Below, piece after piece: positions 16,604 through 24,802 of a DNA stretch of 64,000 nucleotides (positions are counted from its first letter, which is position 1; every line of letters starts with the position of its first letter). The notes beneath the pieces were generated by a model. The model saw nothing but the letters and a program-made list of their open reading frames with translations. It had not been told where the DNA came from and did no database searches. Made by a program: the position numbers and the translations under genes. The stretch comes from Mogibacterium neglectum (lineage in GTDB: Bacteria > Bacillota > Clostridia > Peptostreptococcales > Anaerovoracaceae): the NCBI RefSeq assembly GCF_030644205.1, contig NZ_CP128647.1:1673615-1737614 (forward strand), read 5' to 3'.

Positions 16604-17149
16604 TTAGATAAGGCTCTTTACGCAAGCAACAACCTCACTCATATCAGCTGTTGGCTCGAATCTAGCAACTACATTCCCTTCTCTATCTACAACGAACTTA
16701 GTGAAGTTCCACTTTATGTTAGCGTTATTTCTGAAATCAGGATCGCCCATTGCAACGAACTCCTCAAACTTCTCTCTGTCGGGGAAGTCTCCGAAGCCCT
16801 CAAAGCCCTTCTGGCTCTTTAGGAATGTGTAAAGCGGAAGCTCATTCTCACCGTTTACATCCGACTTCTTAAGCTGTGGGAATGTAGTGTTGTAGTTGAG
16901 TGTGCAAAACTCGTGAATCTCATCATCTGATCCAGGTGCCTGTCCACCGAACTGGTTGCAAGGAATATCGATAATCTCTAATCCAGACTCGTGTAGCTCC
17001 TTGTAAAGCTCTTCTAGTGGCTCATACTGAGGTGTAAATCCACATCCAGTTGCAGTGTTAACGATGAGCATTACTTTGCCCTTGTTATCAGCGAGGTTCA
17101 GCTCACTTCCATCTGGTTTAGCTAGCTTAAAATCATAAATCTGTGCCAT
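16604..17149 (-). CDS. Glutathione/thioredoxin peroxidase (GPx family)
   Basis: Thiol peroxidase that reduces hydroperoxides; bacterial members often use thioredoxin rather than glutathione. 181 residues with the catalytic tetrad visible: C36 in TGCGFTPQY, Q70 in CNQFGGQAPGS, W147-N148 in KWNFTKF. C64 in the IPCNQFGG segment sits where the resolving Cys helix begins in related proteins. The active residue is cysteine (TGT), not selenocysteine. AGGAGG precedes the ATG. Monocistronic; useful for oxygen tolerance in an anaerobe. Confidence 0.92.
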   Translation of the reverse strand: MAQIYDFKLAKPDGSELNLADNKGKVMLIVNTATGCGFTPQYEPLEELYKELHESGLEIIDIPCNQFGGQAPGSDDEIHEFCTLNYNTTFPQLKKSDVNGENELPLYTFLKSQKGFEGFGDFPDREKFEEFVAMGDPDFRNNANIKWNFTKFVVDREGNVVARFEPTADMSEVVACVKSLI

Positions 17150-17472
17150 TTCATATCCTCCTATGAATATCTCATATATAAATTAGTTACATTGAATGTC
17201 TTTTGAACAATTCAATTGTATCACATCGATTTCCGTTGTCAACATCTTTCCTAAAATAGTTTATTTTTCTCATAATCGCTTATTTTGACAGCACTCCCAC
17301 AACATATGCTAACTGTCACTTGCACTAATACTATATTCATAAAGCTTCAAATGATTATCAGTACAGTCTATAGATTGCATAAAATCTATAGCTTTATTCA
17401 ATAGGTGCATTACTACATTAGTTGATATAATTTTATCAGTATATTTGACTTATTATTATGGAGGTTATGAAA
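17150..17472. other. Divergent intergenic region with a perfect inverted repeat
   Basis: Control region between gpx (minus) and the double-cubane genes (plus). It contains CTATAGATT / AATCTATAG, perfect 9-bp arms around a 6-base centre at 17368-17391, about 80 bases before the reductase start. The 24-base span would fit a dimeric repressor or activator site; it could also fold as an RNA hairpin. I could not settle a promoter pair. Confidence 0.45.
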
Positions 17473-18744
17473 ATGGCAGATTATCGTAAGATGTGGGAAG
17501 ATCTCGGCATGGATGTGGATAACCATGACCTACTATGTAGCGTTCTTCCAGGAGCAATTGGTGACGTATTCCTATCTCAGGAAAATAGACCTGAGGCAAT
17601 GGATTATTTTGACATGGTTCTAGCTGATGTTCACGGTCTTCGCCCAGCTGAGCTCGTTGAGTTTAGAAAGAATGGTGGTAAGGTATTTGGAACATTTTGC
17701 ACATACGTTCCTGACGAAATTATCTTTGCAGGTAACGGTATAGCAACGGGGCTTTGCGCAGGCTCTCAGTTCTGGGTACCAGGCGGAGAGAGATATTTAC
17801 CAGCCAACACATGCCCACTTATAAAGGCAATGCTCGGAGCTAGATTTGATAAAACATGTCCTTTCTACAGGCTCGCTGATATATACATCGGAGAGAATAC
17901 TTGCGACGGTAAGAAGAAAGCTTATGAAATCCTCGGTACCGACGTTCCAATGCATATCATGGATCTCCCTCAAATGAAGAGACCTAAGGATATCGAGAAG
18001 TGGGCTGAAGAGTGTCATGACCTATTAGAGATGGTTGAGAAGGAGACGGGCAACAAGATTACTTCTGAGAAGCTAGCTGAAAACATCAAGAAGATTAACG
18101 CTAAGCGTGCGGCTCTCAAGAGGCTGTACGACCTACGCAAGAACAAAAACATTCCTATCAGCGGAACTGATACACTCCTCATCTCCCAGATTGCTTACTA
18201 CGATGACCCTGAGAGATTTACAACTATGGTTAATAAGCTCTGCGACGAGCTCGAGAAGAGAGTCTCTGATGGCATTTCGGTATTCCCTGCAGGAACTAAG
18301 CGTATCATGATTTCTGGAACACCTATGGCTATTCCAAACTGGAAGATGCATAATCTAATTGAGACTTCCGGTGCAGCAGTAGTCTGTGAAGAGACATGTA
18401 CTGGAACTCGTTACTTTGAAAACTACGTGGATGAATCAGGCGAGACTCTAGATGAGATGGTCTCAAATATCGCTGACCGTTACATGAAGATTAACTGCGC
18501 TTGTTTCAATCCTAACTCAGGCCGTTTCGATGATATAATCAGACTTGCTAAGGAGTACGACGTAGATGCTGTAATCGACGTTAACCTAAAGTTCTGCCAG
18601 ACATACGACATCGAGGGTTATCTGCTTGAGGATAAGCTCAAGGAAGCTGGAATTCCAGTGCTCGGAATCGAGACAGACTACACTGATAGTGATGCACAGC
18701 AGCTCAAGACACGTATCGAGGCATTTATAGAGGTGCTAGGCTAA
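17473..18744 (+). CDS. Double-cubane-cluster anaerobic reductase (2-hydroxyacyl-CoA dehydratase-like, YjiM)
   Basis: About 423 residues of the HgdB/HgdC-like (2-hydroxyacyl-CoA dehydratase D-component) fold. Unlike true dehydratases it is a single polypeptide next to a DUF3343 gene and an activase, the arrangement of the double-cubane [8Fe-9S] proteins (DCCP) described from Carboxydothermus. Cysteines available for clusters occur in FGTFCTYVPDE, ATGLCAGSQF, PANTCPLIK, DKTCPFYRL, GENTCDGKK, CEETCTGTRYF and NCACFNPNSGR. The start at MADYRKMW has GGAGG 7 bases upstream; five more upstream codons are open but include the Shine-Dalgarno. The physiological substrate is unknown; small molecules such as acetylene, azide or hydrazine were reduced by the characterised protein. 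Confidence 0.82.
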   Translation: MADYRKMWEDLGMDVDNHDLLCSVLPGAIGDVFLSQENRPEAMDYFDMVLADVHGLRPAELVEFRKNGGKVFGTFCTYVPDEIIFAGNGIATGLCAGSQFWVPGGERYLPANTCPLIKAMLGARFDKTCPFYRLADIYIGENTCDGKKKAYEILGTDVPMHIMDLPQMKRPKDIEKWAEECHDLLEMVEKETGNKITSEKLAENIKKINAKRAALKRLYDLRKNKNIPISGTDTLLISQIAYYDDPERFTTMVNKLCDELEKRVSDGISVFPAGTKRIMISGTPMAIPNWKMHNLIETSGAAVVCEETCTGTRYFENYVDESGETLDEMVSNIADRYMKINCACFNPNSGRFDDIIRLAKEYDVDAVIDVNLKFCQTYDIEGYLLEDKLKEAGIPVLGIETDYTDSDAQQLKTRIEAFIEVLG

Positions 18745-18745
18745 A

Positions 18746-19000
18746 ATGCTCCACTATTATGTTTTGTTCGACAATCACACGGATGCCATGGAAATGTATC
18801 GTGCTATAAAAGCTACTTCTCGTTACGCCCAAATTAGTCCGACTCCGCGCGAGTTGAGCGTTTGCTGCGGTGTGTCGCTACTGGTCAAGGAAGATGATGT
18901 GTCTTTTATAAAGGAGCTCGCTGAAGAACAGCAACTCCGATACTTATCCATTAACGGACTCGACAACGAGTTCAATAGCGGTAGGCATAGATACGGCTAG
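18746..19000 (+). CDS. DUF3343 domain protein
   Basis: 84 residues, starting one base after the reductase stop, so almost certainly co-translated. The conserved block SPTPRELSVCCGVSL with a CC pair is characteristic of DUF3343 proteins (putative Se/S-related redox partners). Found next to double-cubane reductases in many clostridia; its role in cluster delivery or electron transfer is inferred from context only. Confidence 0.75.
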   Translation: MLHYYVLFDNHTDAMEMYRAIKATSRYAQISPTPRELSVCCGVSLLVKEDDVSFIKELAEEQQLRYLSINGLDNEFNSGRHRYG

Positions 19001-19141
19001 ATGTAGCTTGGTTTGGCTAAGCACGTCTATAGTTACGTACGACTAGCTGTAGTTTGATATACTTGATATGTTAGATAAAGCTTGATAAATTTGGCATGCT
19101 CCAAGTTAGGTGTGATTAAGCAACATACAAAGGATTTTTAA

Positions 19142-19906
19142 ATGACTAGAATAGGAATTGATATTGGATCGACCGCTTCGAAGGTCTGTGTGATCGGCGG
19201 AGATGACAAACCTCGCTTCGAGGTGCTGCCGACTGGCTGGAACAGCAAAATTACCGCTGGCATAATCAAGGAAAACCTTGAAGGGCTCGGTGCGGATTTA
19301 GAAAGTGCCAAGATTGTTGCAACTGGCTATGGCAGAATTTCCGTAGACTATGCCGACAAGGTGATTACTGAGATTACATGTCACGGACGCGGTGGCTATG
19401 AGATGGCTGGACAGGAAGACTGCTCTATTATCGATGTCGGTGGGCAGGATACCAAGTATATCTTGGTTCAAGACGGCAGGGCCGTTGACTTCCTCATGAA
19501 TGATAAGTGTGCCGCTGGAACCGGCAAGTTCATCGAAGTTATGGCAAATCGCCTTGGGCTTACAATCGAAGAGCTATTCGATGAGGCTAAACGTGGAAAT
19601 CCGATACCGATTAGCTCGATATGCACTGTTTTTGCAGAATCTGAGGTTATCAACTACATGGGTGAAGGTCGCCCTAAGGAAGAGATTGCAGCTGGTGTAA
19701 TCGACAGCGTTGCGACTAAGGTCGTGACACTGTGTCAGAAGAAAGCTATCGCAGATAAATGCGTGATAACTGGCGGATTAAGCGGAAATGAATATTTTGC
19801 AGAGCTTCTCTCTAAGAAGTTAAGTAGAACAGTTACGCCTCTTCCTGACGGTAGATATGCTGGCGCGTATGGAGCGGCAATTCTGGCAGGAAAAATCGAG
19901 AAGTAA
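19142..19906 (+). CDS. Acyl-CoA dehydratase activase / DCCP reductase (BadF/BadG/BcrA/BcrD ATPase, YjiL)
   Basis: ATP-dependent one-electron donor of the ASKHA superfamily. 254 residues: phosphate-1 motif GIDIGSTASK (5-14), DVGGQDTKYI (98-107), and cluster ligands C123 (NDKCAAGTGKF) and C161 (SSICTVFAESE), which in a homodimer hold one [4Fe-4S]. The protein would inject electrons into the neighbouring double-cubane reductase at the cost of ATP. 140 bases separate it from the DUF3343 gene without a clear promoter; a terminator follows. Confidence 0.88.
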   Translation: MTRIGIDIGSTASKVCVIGGDDKPRFEVLPTGWNSKITAGIIKENLEGLGADLESAKIVATGYGRISVDYADKVITEITCHGRGGYEMAGQEDCSIIDVGGQDTKYILVQDGRAVDFLMNDKCAAGTGKFIEVMANRLGLTIEELFDEAKRGNPIPISSICTVFAESEVINYMGEGRPKEEIAAGVIDSVATKVVTLCQKKAIADKCVITGGLSGNEYFAELLSKKLSRTVTPLPDGRYAGAYGAAILAGKIEK

Positions 19907-19943
19907 AAGTCTTTTAAGACAATGTGAGCGAACATATAACTAA

Positions 19944-19969
19944 AGGGCTATTCCTATGGGAGTAGCCCT
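19944..19969 (+). terminator. Intrinsic terminator of the double-cubane operon
   Basis: AGGGCTA / TAGCCCT arms around a 12-base loop that can extend the stem with CC-GG pairs; TTAGATTTTG follows. Confidence 0.7.
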
Positions 19970-20013
19970 CTTAGATTTTGAGCAATAATATCTAATTACT
20001 ATCAACTTGATGT

Positions 20014-20041
20014 ATGACAAAATATTGCATGATGATATAAT
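20014..20041 (+). promoter_or_regulatory. Promoter of the small acidic protein gene
   Basis: ATGACA (20014-20019), 16-base spacer, TATAAT (20036-20041), about 45 bases before the start codon. Confidence 0.5.
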
Positions 20042-20085
20042 TACAATGATTAATCGACAAATTGACATTTGCGGAGGATGCCTGA

Positions 20086-20571
20086 ATGTATATTGAAAAC
20101 AAATATTGGAATAATTACATTGGAGACAGTGACGATAGTCTTAACCTTATTGCTTTTTTAGAAGATCAAAGTAGCGACGAGATAGAGTTTTCCAATATAC
20201 TGCAATCTTTAGGAGTTAATAAACAAGGTGAAAACTTCAGAAGAACTGTTTCCCCTTTGGGATTTACTAATTCAATGGGGATCTATCTTGATTTTCATTT
20301 CGCTATTGATATAATAACTGACCTTGCCGCAATATTATTAGAATGCAAGGTAAATGGCAGTGTTGATCTGCACGACTTAGAGCCATTTGATACGGATTCT
20401 CGTAGGGTAATGATAGTTGCTACACCTCAAGACTACGAGCTTTTGAACAAGGCCCTTTCCGACTTTTCGAAAAATCCGCTTGAGTATGACCTTTCTGAAC
20501 TTGTTCCGCAGGAGGATATGCTGGAGATGGCAGAAATTTGCGAAAGTCTCAGACAAGAATTGTTAAGTTAA
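20086..20571 (+). CDS. Small acidic protein, possibly an orphan immunity protein
   Basis: 161 residues, strongly acidic, no signal peptide or membrane segment. The start MYIENKYWNNYIGDSDDSLN, with an aromatic pair followed by a G-D/S-D-D-S block, reminds me of a polymorphic-toxin immunity family (Imm68-like), but this is from memory and not verified. GGAGG lies 8 bases before the ATG; own promoter and terminator, so monocistronic. No toxin gene is adjacent; the nearest secreted protein is the convergent LPXTG gene. Treat the immunity role as a guess. Confidence 0.55.
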   Translation: MYIENKYWNNYIGDSDDSLNLIAFLEDQSSDEIEFSNILQSLGVNKQGENFRRTVSPLGFTNSMGIYLDFHFAIDIITDLAAILLECKVNGSVDLHDLEPFDTDSRRVMIVATPQDYELLNKALSDFSKNPLEYDLSELVPQEDMLEMAEICESLRQELLS

Positions 20572-20616
20572 ATTCCGGTTTATTGAGGCCAACAAAATCT
20601 CAGTATCAAGTTAAAA

Positions 20617-20644
20617 AGGAGCTGTCGCTCATGCGACAGCTCCT
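20617..20644. terminator. Bidirectional intrinsic terminator
   Basis: Perfect 12-bp stem AGGAGCTGTCGC / GCGACAGCTCCT with a TCAT loop between two convergent genes. TGATATTTTA follows on the plus strand and TTTTTAAC on the minus. Confidence 0.85.
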
Positions 20645-20663
20645 GATATTTTACATTAATACA

Positions 20664-22316
20664 CTAATTGTCTTTTCTTCTTTTGAAATATACTGCAAAC
20701 AATAATACTCCTGATATAACTAATACCGCAACATACAACGGCATATTTATATTATCACCCGTCTTTGGTAACTTGCTATTATTTGGTAGTTTACCGGGTT
20801 TGTTTGGAGTCGGGTTCTTGCTGTAAATAGCATATACTACCATATCCTCGTTAACAATGGTTGAACCCGTAAATTTAGTTCCTTTTCCATCATTTTGAGT
20901 ATTCCACTCCTTAAAAATATAACCACTCTTTGTTGGCTCACTTGGCATCGATTGATTAGCTAAAGCATCGTTATCAATTGATTTGCCGTTTTCCACCTTT
21001 ACAGTAGCGTGTGTAGCATTTCCGTCCTTGAAAGTTACGGTGTTATCAGCCGGTTTATTTACCTTGAAAGTATATGATATTTGGTTTGGCTTATTTGAGT
21101 CTGCCGCTTTATCCAATCCACTTGGATCTTGAATTGCTGCAAATGACCAGTAATTTCTGGTCGCACAATTCTCATGTCCCGAGCCTAACTCCTCATGATT
21201 GTTATGTTCGGGAGATGGAAGATAAAATTTTTCAGTATGCGAAGTAGCAAAATCATAGAATCCGGAAACTGTACCTCTTATAGTCACCTGAGAATCTGGA
21301 TTTGAGTCATTAGAAACTTTTAATCCTGAAATACTAACATTAATGTTACTTGTATCTATGGAATTAATTTTTTTAATCAAGTCTTTCCATTTACAAACTT
21401 TAGCTTTTTCATTTTTACGTAATTTTACAAGCAAAGTATTTCCTTCCTTCGAAACATTTGCTGTAAACCCATCTAATCCCCTAATTGTAGCTGTTGGATT
21501 GTTACTAACAGTTACCCCGTCTGGGATATCTAATGAAAAAACGATTTGTGCATCTGACATTGCATACTGATTGTAAATTTTCTGAATTCCCTCATCCGAC
21601 ATGCCGCCAGTTTGAGTTAAGAACAAAGCAAACCCATTCATATAACGCTTGAACCATGAAGCATTCATAGAAAACTCAAGGTCTATTGGATCACCTTTCT
21701 TATATTCGTCCACTTTCTTTGAATCGGTGCTTCCCTTAGCCTTTATATCGGCTAAAACTTGTAATTTCTCTAATGGCTTACTAGTTTCTTCAGCAGTTAA
21801 AATATCACTTTGTTTAAACTTATGCGGATTTGTTCTCTCTTCAGGAATCGTGGAGAATTGCTGAAAGTACGGATTATTTTGTGGTTTCAAAGGGTGAAGG
21901 AAAATGTTCAATCCACTCCACTTTGGAACAATGCCAGTATTTAGAAACTCAGGAGCACAGCAAAAATTGATTATCGTGCTAACCTTTGCATGCTGATTAA
22001 CAGCAGTATCTTTAGGTTCCAACACATATTTAGGAACAAGAGTTTTAAAATATGTTATAGGTTCTCCTGCAGCTACCGGAATGTTTTCTACTTTTGAATA
22101 TTTTAAGTCAACCCAATAATTATCATTTTTGATTTCTGCACTTTTATCAACTAAAGGACCCTGCAAGTCCTCACCATACATAAAATAATGCACAGGATGG
22201 AGTGAGCTTAAATCTTCATCTGCAAATACAATTGATGTATTTGAGAGCAGTAATAATATGATCATAAGATTCAATATTAAGCTAATATTTTTTTTAACTG
22301 CCTTATTCATCAACAT
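20664..22316 (-). CDS. LPXTG-anchored surface protein with an InlB B-repeat
   Basis: 550 residues exported and anchored by sortase. Residues 1-33 are a signal peptide (hydrophobic LILNLMIILLLLSNTSIVFA). The long middle (35-420) has no domain I recognise. Residues about 427-500 are an InlB B-repeat (VTFKDGNATHATVKVENGKS ... GYIFKEWNTQNDGKGTKF ... VYAIYSKN). L516-PKTG is the sortase box, followed by a membrane helix and FKRRKDN tail. AGAGGA lies 5 bases upstream of the first ATG, supporting this start. Probably an adhesin or host-contact protein; ligand unknown. Confidence 0.85.
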   Translation of the reverse strand: MLMNKAVKKNISLILNLMIILLLLSNTSIVFADEDLSSLHPVHYFMYGEDLQGPLVDKSAEIKNDNYWVDLKYSKVENIPVAAGEPITYFKTLVPKYVLEPKDTAVNQHAKVSTIINFCCAPEFLNTGIVPKWSGLNIFLHPLKPQNNPYFQQFSTIPEERTNPHKFKQSDILTAEETSKPLEKLQVLADIKAKGSTDSKKVDEYKKGDPIDLEFSMNASWFKRYMNGFALFLTQTGGMSDEGIQKIYNQYAMSDAQIVFSLDIPDGVTVSNNPTATIRGLDGFTANVSKEGNTLLVKLRKNEKAKVCKWKDLIKKINSIDTSNINVSISGLKVSNDSNPDSQVTIRGTVSGFYDFATSHTEKFYLPSPEHNNHEELGSGHENCATRNYWSFAAIQDPSGLDKAADSNKPNQISYTFKVNKPADNTVTFKDGNATHATVKVENGKSIDNDALANQSMPSEPTKSGYIFKEWNTQNDGKGTKFTGSTIVNEDMVVYAIYSKNPTPNKPGKLPNNSKLPKTGDNINMPLYVAVLVISGVLLFAVYFKRRKDN

Positions 22317-22484
22317 TAATGTCCTCTCTTAATTGTTAATTATCTATAATGTACACGGAAATTCTACCATATACATATATATATAGTGCTATGTATTAAT
22401 AAAATACATAGCAGCTGGCATTCGTTGTTCAGAGAATATAAAATCAAGTCTAATAGACTTTGTGATGTTTTGAATACAACCTTC

Positions 22485-23366
22485 CTATATTCTTTCATTT
22501 ATAAACTCTATAAATTTCTTAATCACAGGATCAATCCACTTACTCTTATGACATATGATAGTACTCTTGAGCTCTGGATCAGGACATGTAACATCGATTG
22601 TCGCCAGCTTGCCATCTGCCACCGGCTTCTCAACGACGAACCAAGGGAGGTATGATACACCATATCCGCCCTCTAGGATATTGACGATTGCTGCTACTGA
22701 ACCGACCTCAAGTGCAGGTTCGAGCTTCATATCGATATCATTTGCAAACTTGTTAAGGTAGAATGTGTATCCCACTTCTCTATCCGCAACTATTAGCTGT
22801 TCAGCAAGGATTTTGCGTAGCGACACCTTCTTGCCTGCTAGAGGATGATTTGGGTGAGCTACGAACACCATCGGTACATCCTTCTCAAGCATGCGCTGAA
22901 AATTCTGCGGATTGGAGTTCTCCGCCATAGTGAACACGAGGTCCATAGTTCCTGCGATGAGCTTCTCTCTCAGATCCTGCGTAAAGTCAGATACCTTAAT
23001 AACGACATTTACATCAGGATACTCCTTGATGAAGTCAATCGCAATATGTGGAAGAGCCCCGATAGATAGGCTTGAAGATGTTCCGATTGTAAGCGTTCCG
23101 CTGAGACCTTCCTGCTCTCTGATGCTTGCTACCGCTTCATCTTCCGCCTTAAGCAGACGAAAAGCATATGGTAGGAATGTTTCTCCCGCCCTAGTGAGGT
23201 TTATCCTCTTGCCGATTCTGTCAAATAAAGGTGCTCCAAGTTCATGCTCGAGCTGTTTAATCTGGGCAGTTACGGCTGCTTGAGAGTAGCCTAGACTCTC
23301 TGCTGCCCTAGTAAAATTATTCATCTCCACAACCTTTATAAAGGTCGCTACGTTACGATTTTCCAT
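22485..23366 (-). CDS. LysR-family transcriptional regulator
   Basis: 293 residues: N-terminal winged helix (residues 1-60, MENRNVATFIKVVEMNNFTR, AAESLGYSQAAVTAQIKQLE) and a periplasmic-binding-type effector domain (90-293; GTLTIGTSSSLSIGALPHIA). GGAGG 5 bases before the ATG. No gene is divergently transcribed next to it, so its target cannot be read from position. Effector unknown. Confidence 0.9.
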   Translation of the reverse strand: MENRNVATFIKVVEMNNFTRAAESLGYSQAAVTAQIKQLEHELGAPLFDRIGKRINLTRAGETFLPYAFRLLKAEDEAVASIREQEGLSGTLTIGTSSSLSIGALPHIAIDFIKEYPDVNVVIKVSDFTQDLREKLIAGTMDLVFTMAENSNPQNFQRMLEKDVPMVFVAHPNHPLAGKKVSLRKILAEQLIVADREVGYTFYLNKFANDIDMKLEPALEVGSVAAIVNILEGGYGVSYLPWFVVEKPVADGKLATIDVTCPDPELKSTIICHKSKWIDPVIKKFIEFINERI

Positions 23367-23766
23367 AATACCTCCAGCAAGGACCGCAATTATTTATTTT
23401 TATCAATTAACTCATTTTAATTAATTTTACATGTTTTGCTTTCAAGTTTATTATAAGGGTACAGCAAGGGAGATTTCAATATCTTCGCTGTTATTACACA
23501 ATCCATACATAGAATATCCATACAAAGAAAGCGAGGCCTCATGTCCTCGCTTTTTTATGTAGCTGTTTAATTCATGTCGCTTATTATCAAATATTTATAA
23601 TCGATAATATTTATCTATAAAATTGCCCGCAATTTTATATTGTAGCATCCTATAATCTCTTACTTGTGCTGCATTTTATTTCATCGTTATTGATAAATTT
23701 AACGTGTTCAAAGCGCTAAGTACGTCCAATATTAGCACTCTCTATTTACCCAATGACAGATTCCCT
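23367..23766. other. Non-coding region upstream of lysR with two hairpins and a perfect 24-base palindrome
   Basis: I find no credible gene in these 400 bases. Elements: an ACAGC...GCTGT hairpin at 23461-23491; a terminator-like stem at 23527-23556; and a perfect palindrome with arms TATAAAATTGC / GCAATTTTATA and a 2-base centre at 23616-23639. The palindrome may be the terminator of the upstream minus-strand gene or a protein-binding site. Confidence 0.4.
23527..23556. terminator. Terminator-like hairpin
   Basis: AAAGCGAGG / CCTCGCTTT arms around a short loop followed by TTTTATG on the plus strand; on the minus strand it would follow the small membrane protein transcript by about 210 bases. 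Confidence 0.6.
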
Positions 23767-24096
23767 TTAGTTCTTGGACTTCTTCTTGAGAGTCTTGTAC
23801 GCAGCACCTTTTCCGAGATGCTTCGCTTTCTCTTCAGCTTCCTTCTCTGCCTCAGCATCCTTCACCATCTGCTCTTCCATCATTTTAACGAGCTTGATTA
23901 GGCTGTAAGCGATAAAAACATACATCGCTGTCATCAGAATAATCATGGCACCAACCATAGCGCTCTTGCCACCTGTGAAGTATGCGCGAATCATAATAGC
24001 ATCCGTAATTGCCGCTACGATGATGAATATAACTACTGCAATTCTGCCCTTTTTAGCGCCACCTGGTCTCTCGTATTTCGATTGTTTCTTAGCCAT
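23767..24096 (-). CDS. Small membrane protein of unknown function
   Basis: 109 residues from MAKKQSKYERPGG. Two membrane helices: about 19-41 (IAVVIFIIVAAITDAIMIRA) and 46-70 (SAMVGAMIILMTAMYVFIAY), then an acidic/basic coiled tail (EEQMVKDAEAEKEAEEKAKH) ending KKKSKN. The frame stays open 54 codons upstream, but AGAGGCG before this ATG and the absence of conserved character upstream favour the short form. Lies downstream of the C_GCAxxG_C_C gene on the same strand, about 105 bases apart. Confidence 0.6.
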   Translation of the reverse strand: MAKKQSKYERPGGAKKGRIAVVIFIIVAAITDAIMIRAYFTGGKSAMVGAMIILMTAMYVFIAYSLIKLVKMMEEQMVKDAEAEKEAEEKAKHLGKGAAYKTLKKKSKN

Positions 24097-24202
24097 AAAT
24101 CGCCTCTTTCTGCACAAATTATTCGCTGTTTCAAAGTCGTATGTTCGCAAACTCAAATTCATATATGATTCAATAACACTTAGTCTTCCCAATATATCAT
24201 AT

Positions 24203-24661
24203 TTACCAACAGACATGAACCCCGCATTCACGCTCCATGATGCGAGCGAATGACTCAAGCACTGTTACCACTATTTCGGTACAGTGTTCCTTGCGAACCG
24301 GTGTTGCAAATTCATAGCCCTCCAGCAAATCTGGACATAACGCACTACCAAACTTTGCTATGACATCGTTATTGAGTTCTCTTACGAGAGAAGTGCATTT
24401 CTCATAGCTTGGATCTCCAGGGATTACTCTGCCAAATACTTTTCCGAGCGACATCGTCGCCGCCGCTACAGCCCCGCATACATTTCCACCGTCACCAAAA
24501 CCGAATGGGAATCCTGTTGCGATGGCCATTATATCATCTCCCATCCCGAGATCCCAATGCTTGTTTGCAATCGTAATTACGGACTCTGAGCACATACATC
24601 CGTTTGTGAAAGCATGGATTACGTCACGCCTTACATCTTCAAAATTAACTTCTTTAACCAT
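24203..24661 (-). CDS. C_GCAxxG_C_C family (redox-associated) protein
   Basis: 152 residues with the name-giving pattern: C22-M-C24 in TNGCMCSESV, NVCGAVAAATMSLGKVFGR, then C in YEKCTSLV and in GSALCPDLL, and HCTEIV near the end. This small family is common in anaerobes, often near redox or metal genes, and has no established activity; the conserved cysteines suggest metal or redox chemistry. AGGAGG is correctly placed ahead of the ATG. Confidence 0.8.
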   Translation of the reverse strand: MVKEVNFEDVRRDVIHAFTNGCMCSESVITIANKHWDLGMGDDIMAIATGFPFGFGDGGNVCGAVAAATMSLGKVFGRVIPGDPSYEKCTSLVRELNNDVIAKFGSALCPDLLEGYEFATPVRKEHCTEIVVTVLESFARIMERECGVHVCW

Positions 24662-24730
24662 ATTGCACCTCCTAAATATATAAATAGTATCATTTTATAC
24701 ATATACAGATATGTATTCATCCAATAGACA

Positions 24731-24752
24731 AAGCGCGCATCGCTGCGCGCTT
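24731..24752. terminator. Hairpin terminator downstream of tyrS
   Basis: AAGCGCGCA / TGCGCGCTT with a TCGC loop; T-rich flanks are modest on both sides. Follows the tyrS stop by about 50 bases on the minus strand. Confidence 0.6.
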
Positions 24753-24802
24753 ATGTTTATTTGCTTAAATCACCACAGTGTAAGCTAATCACAATTAACT
24801 TG

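Noticed and set aside
16604-17149. Selenocysteine in the glutathione peroxidase
   Set aside because: The active-site codon is TGT (Cys); no in-frame TGA.
24097-24258. N-terminal extension (54 codons) of the small membrane protein
   Set aside because: Overlaps the preceding gene's end, lacks a ribosome site, and has no helix or motif; the ATG at 24096 has AGAGGCG upstream.
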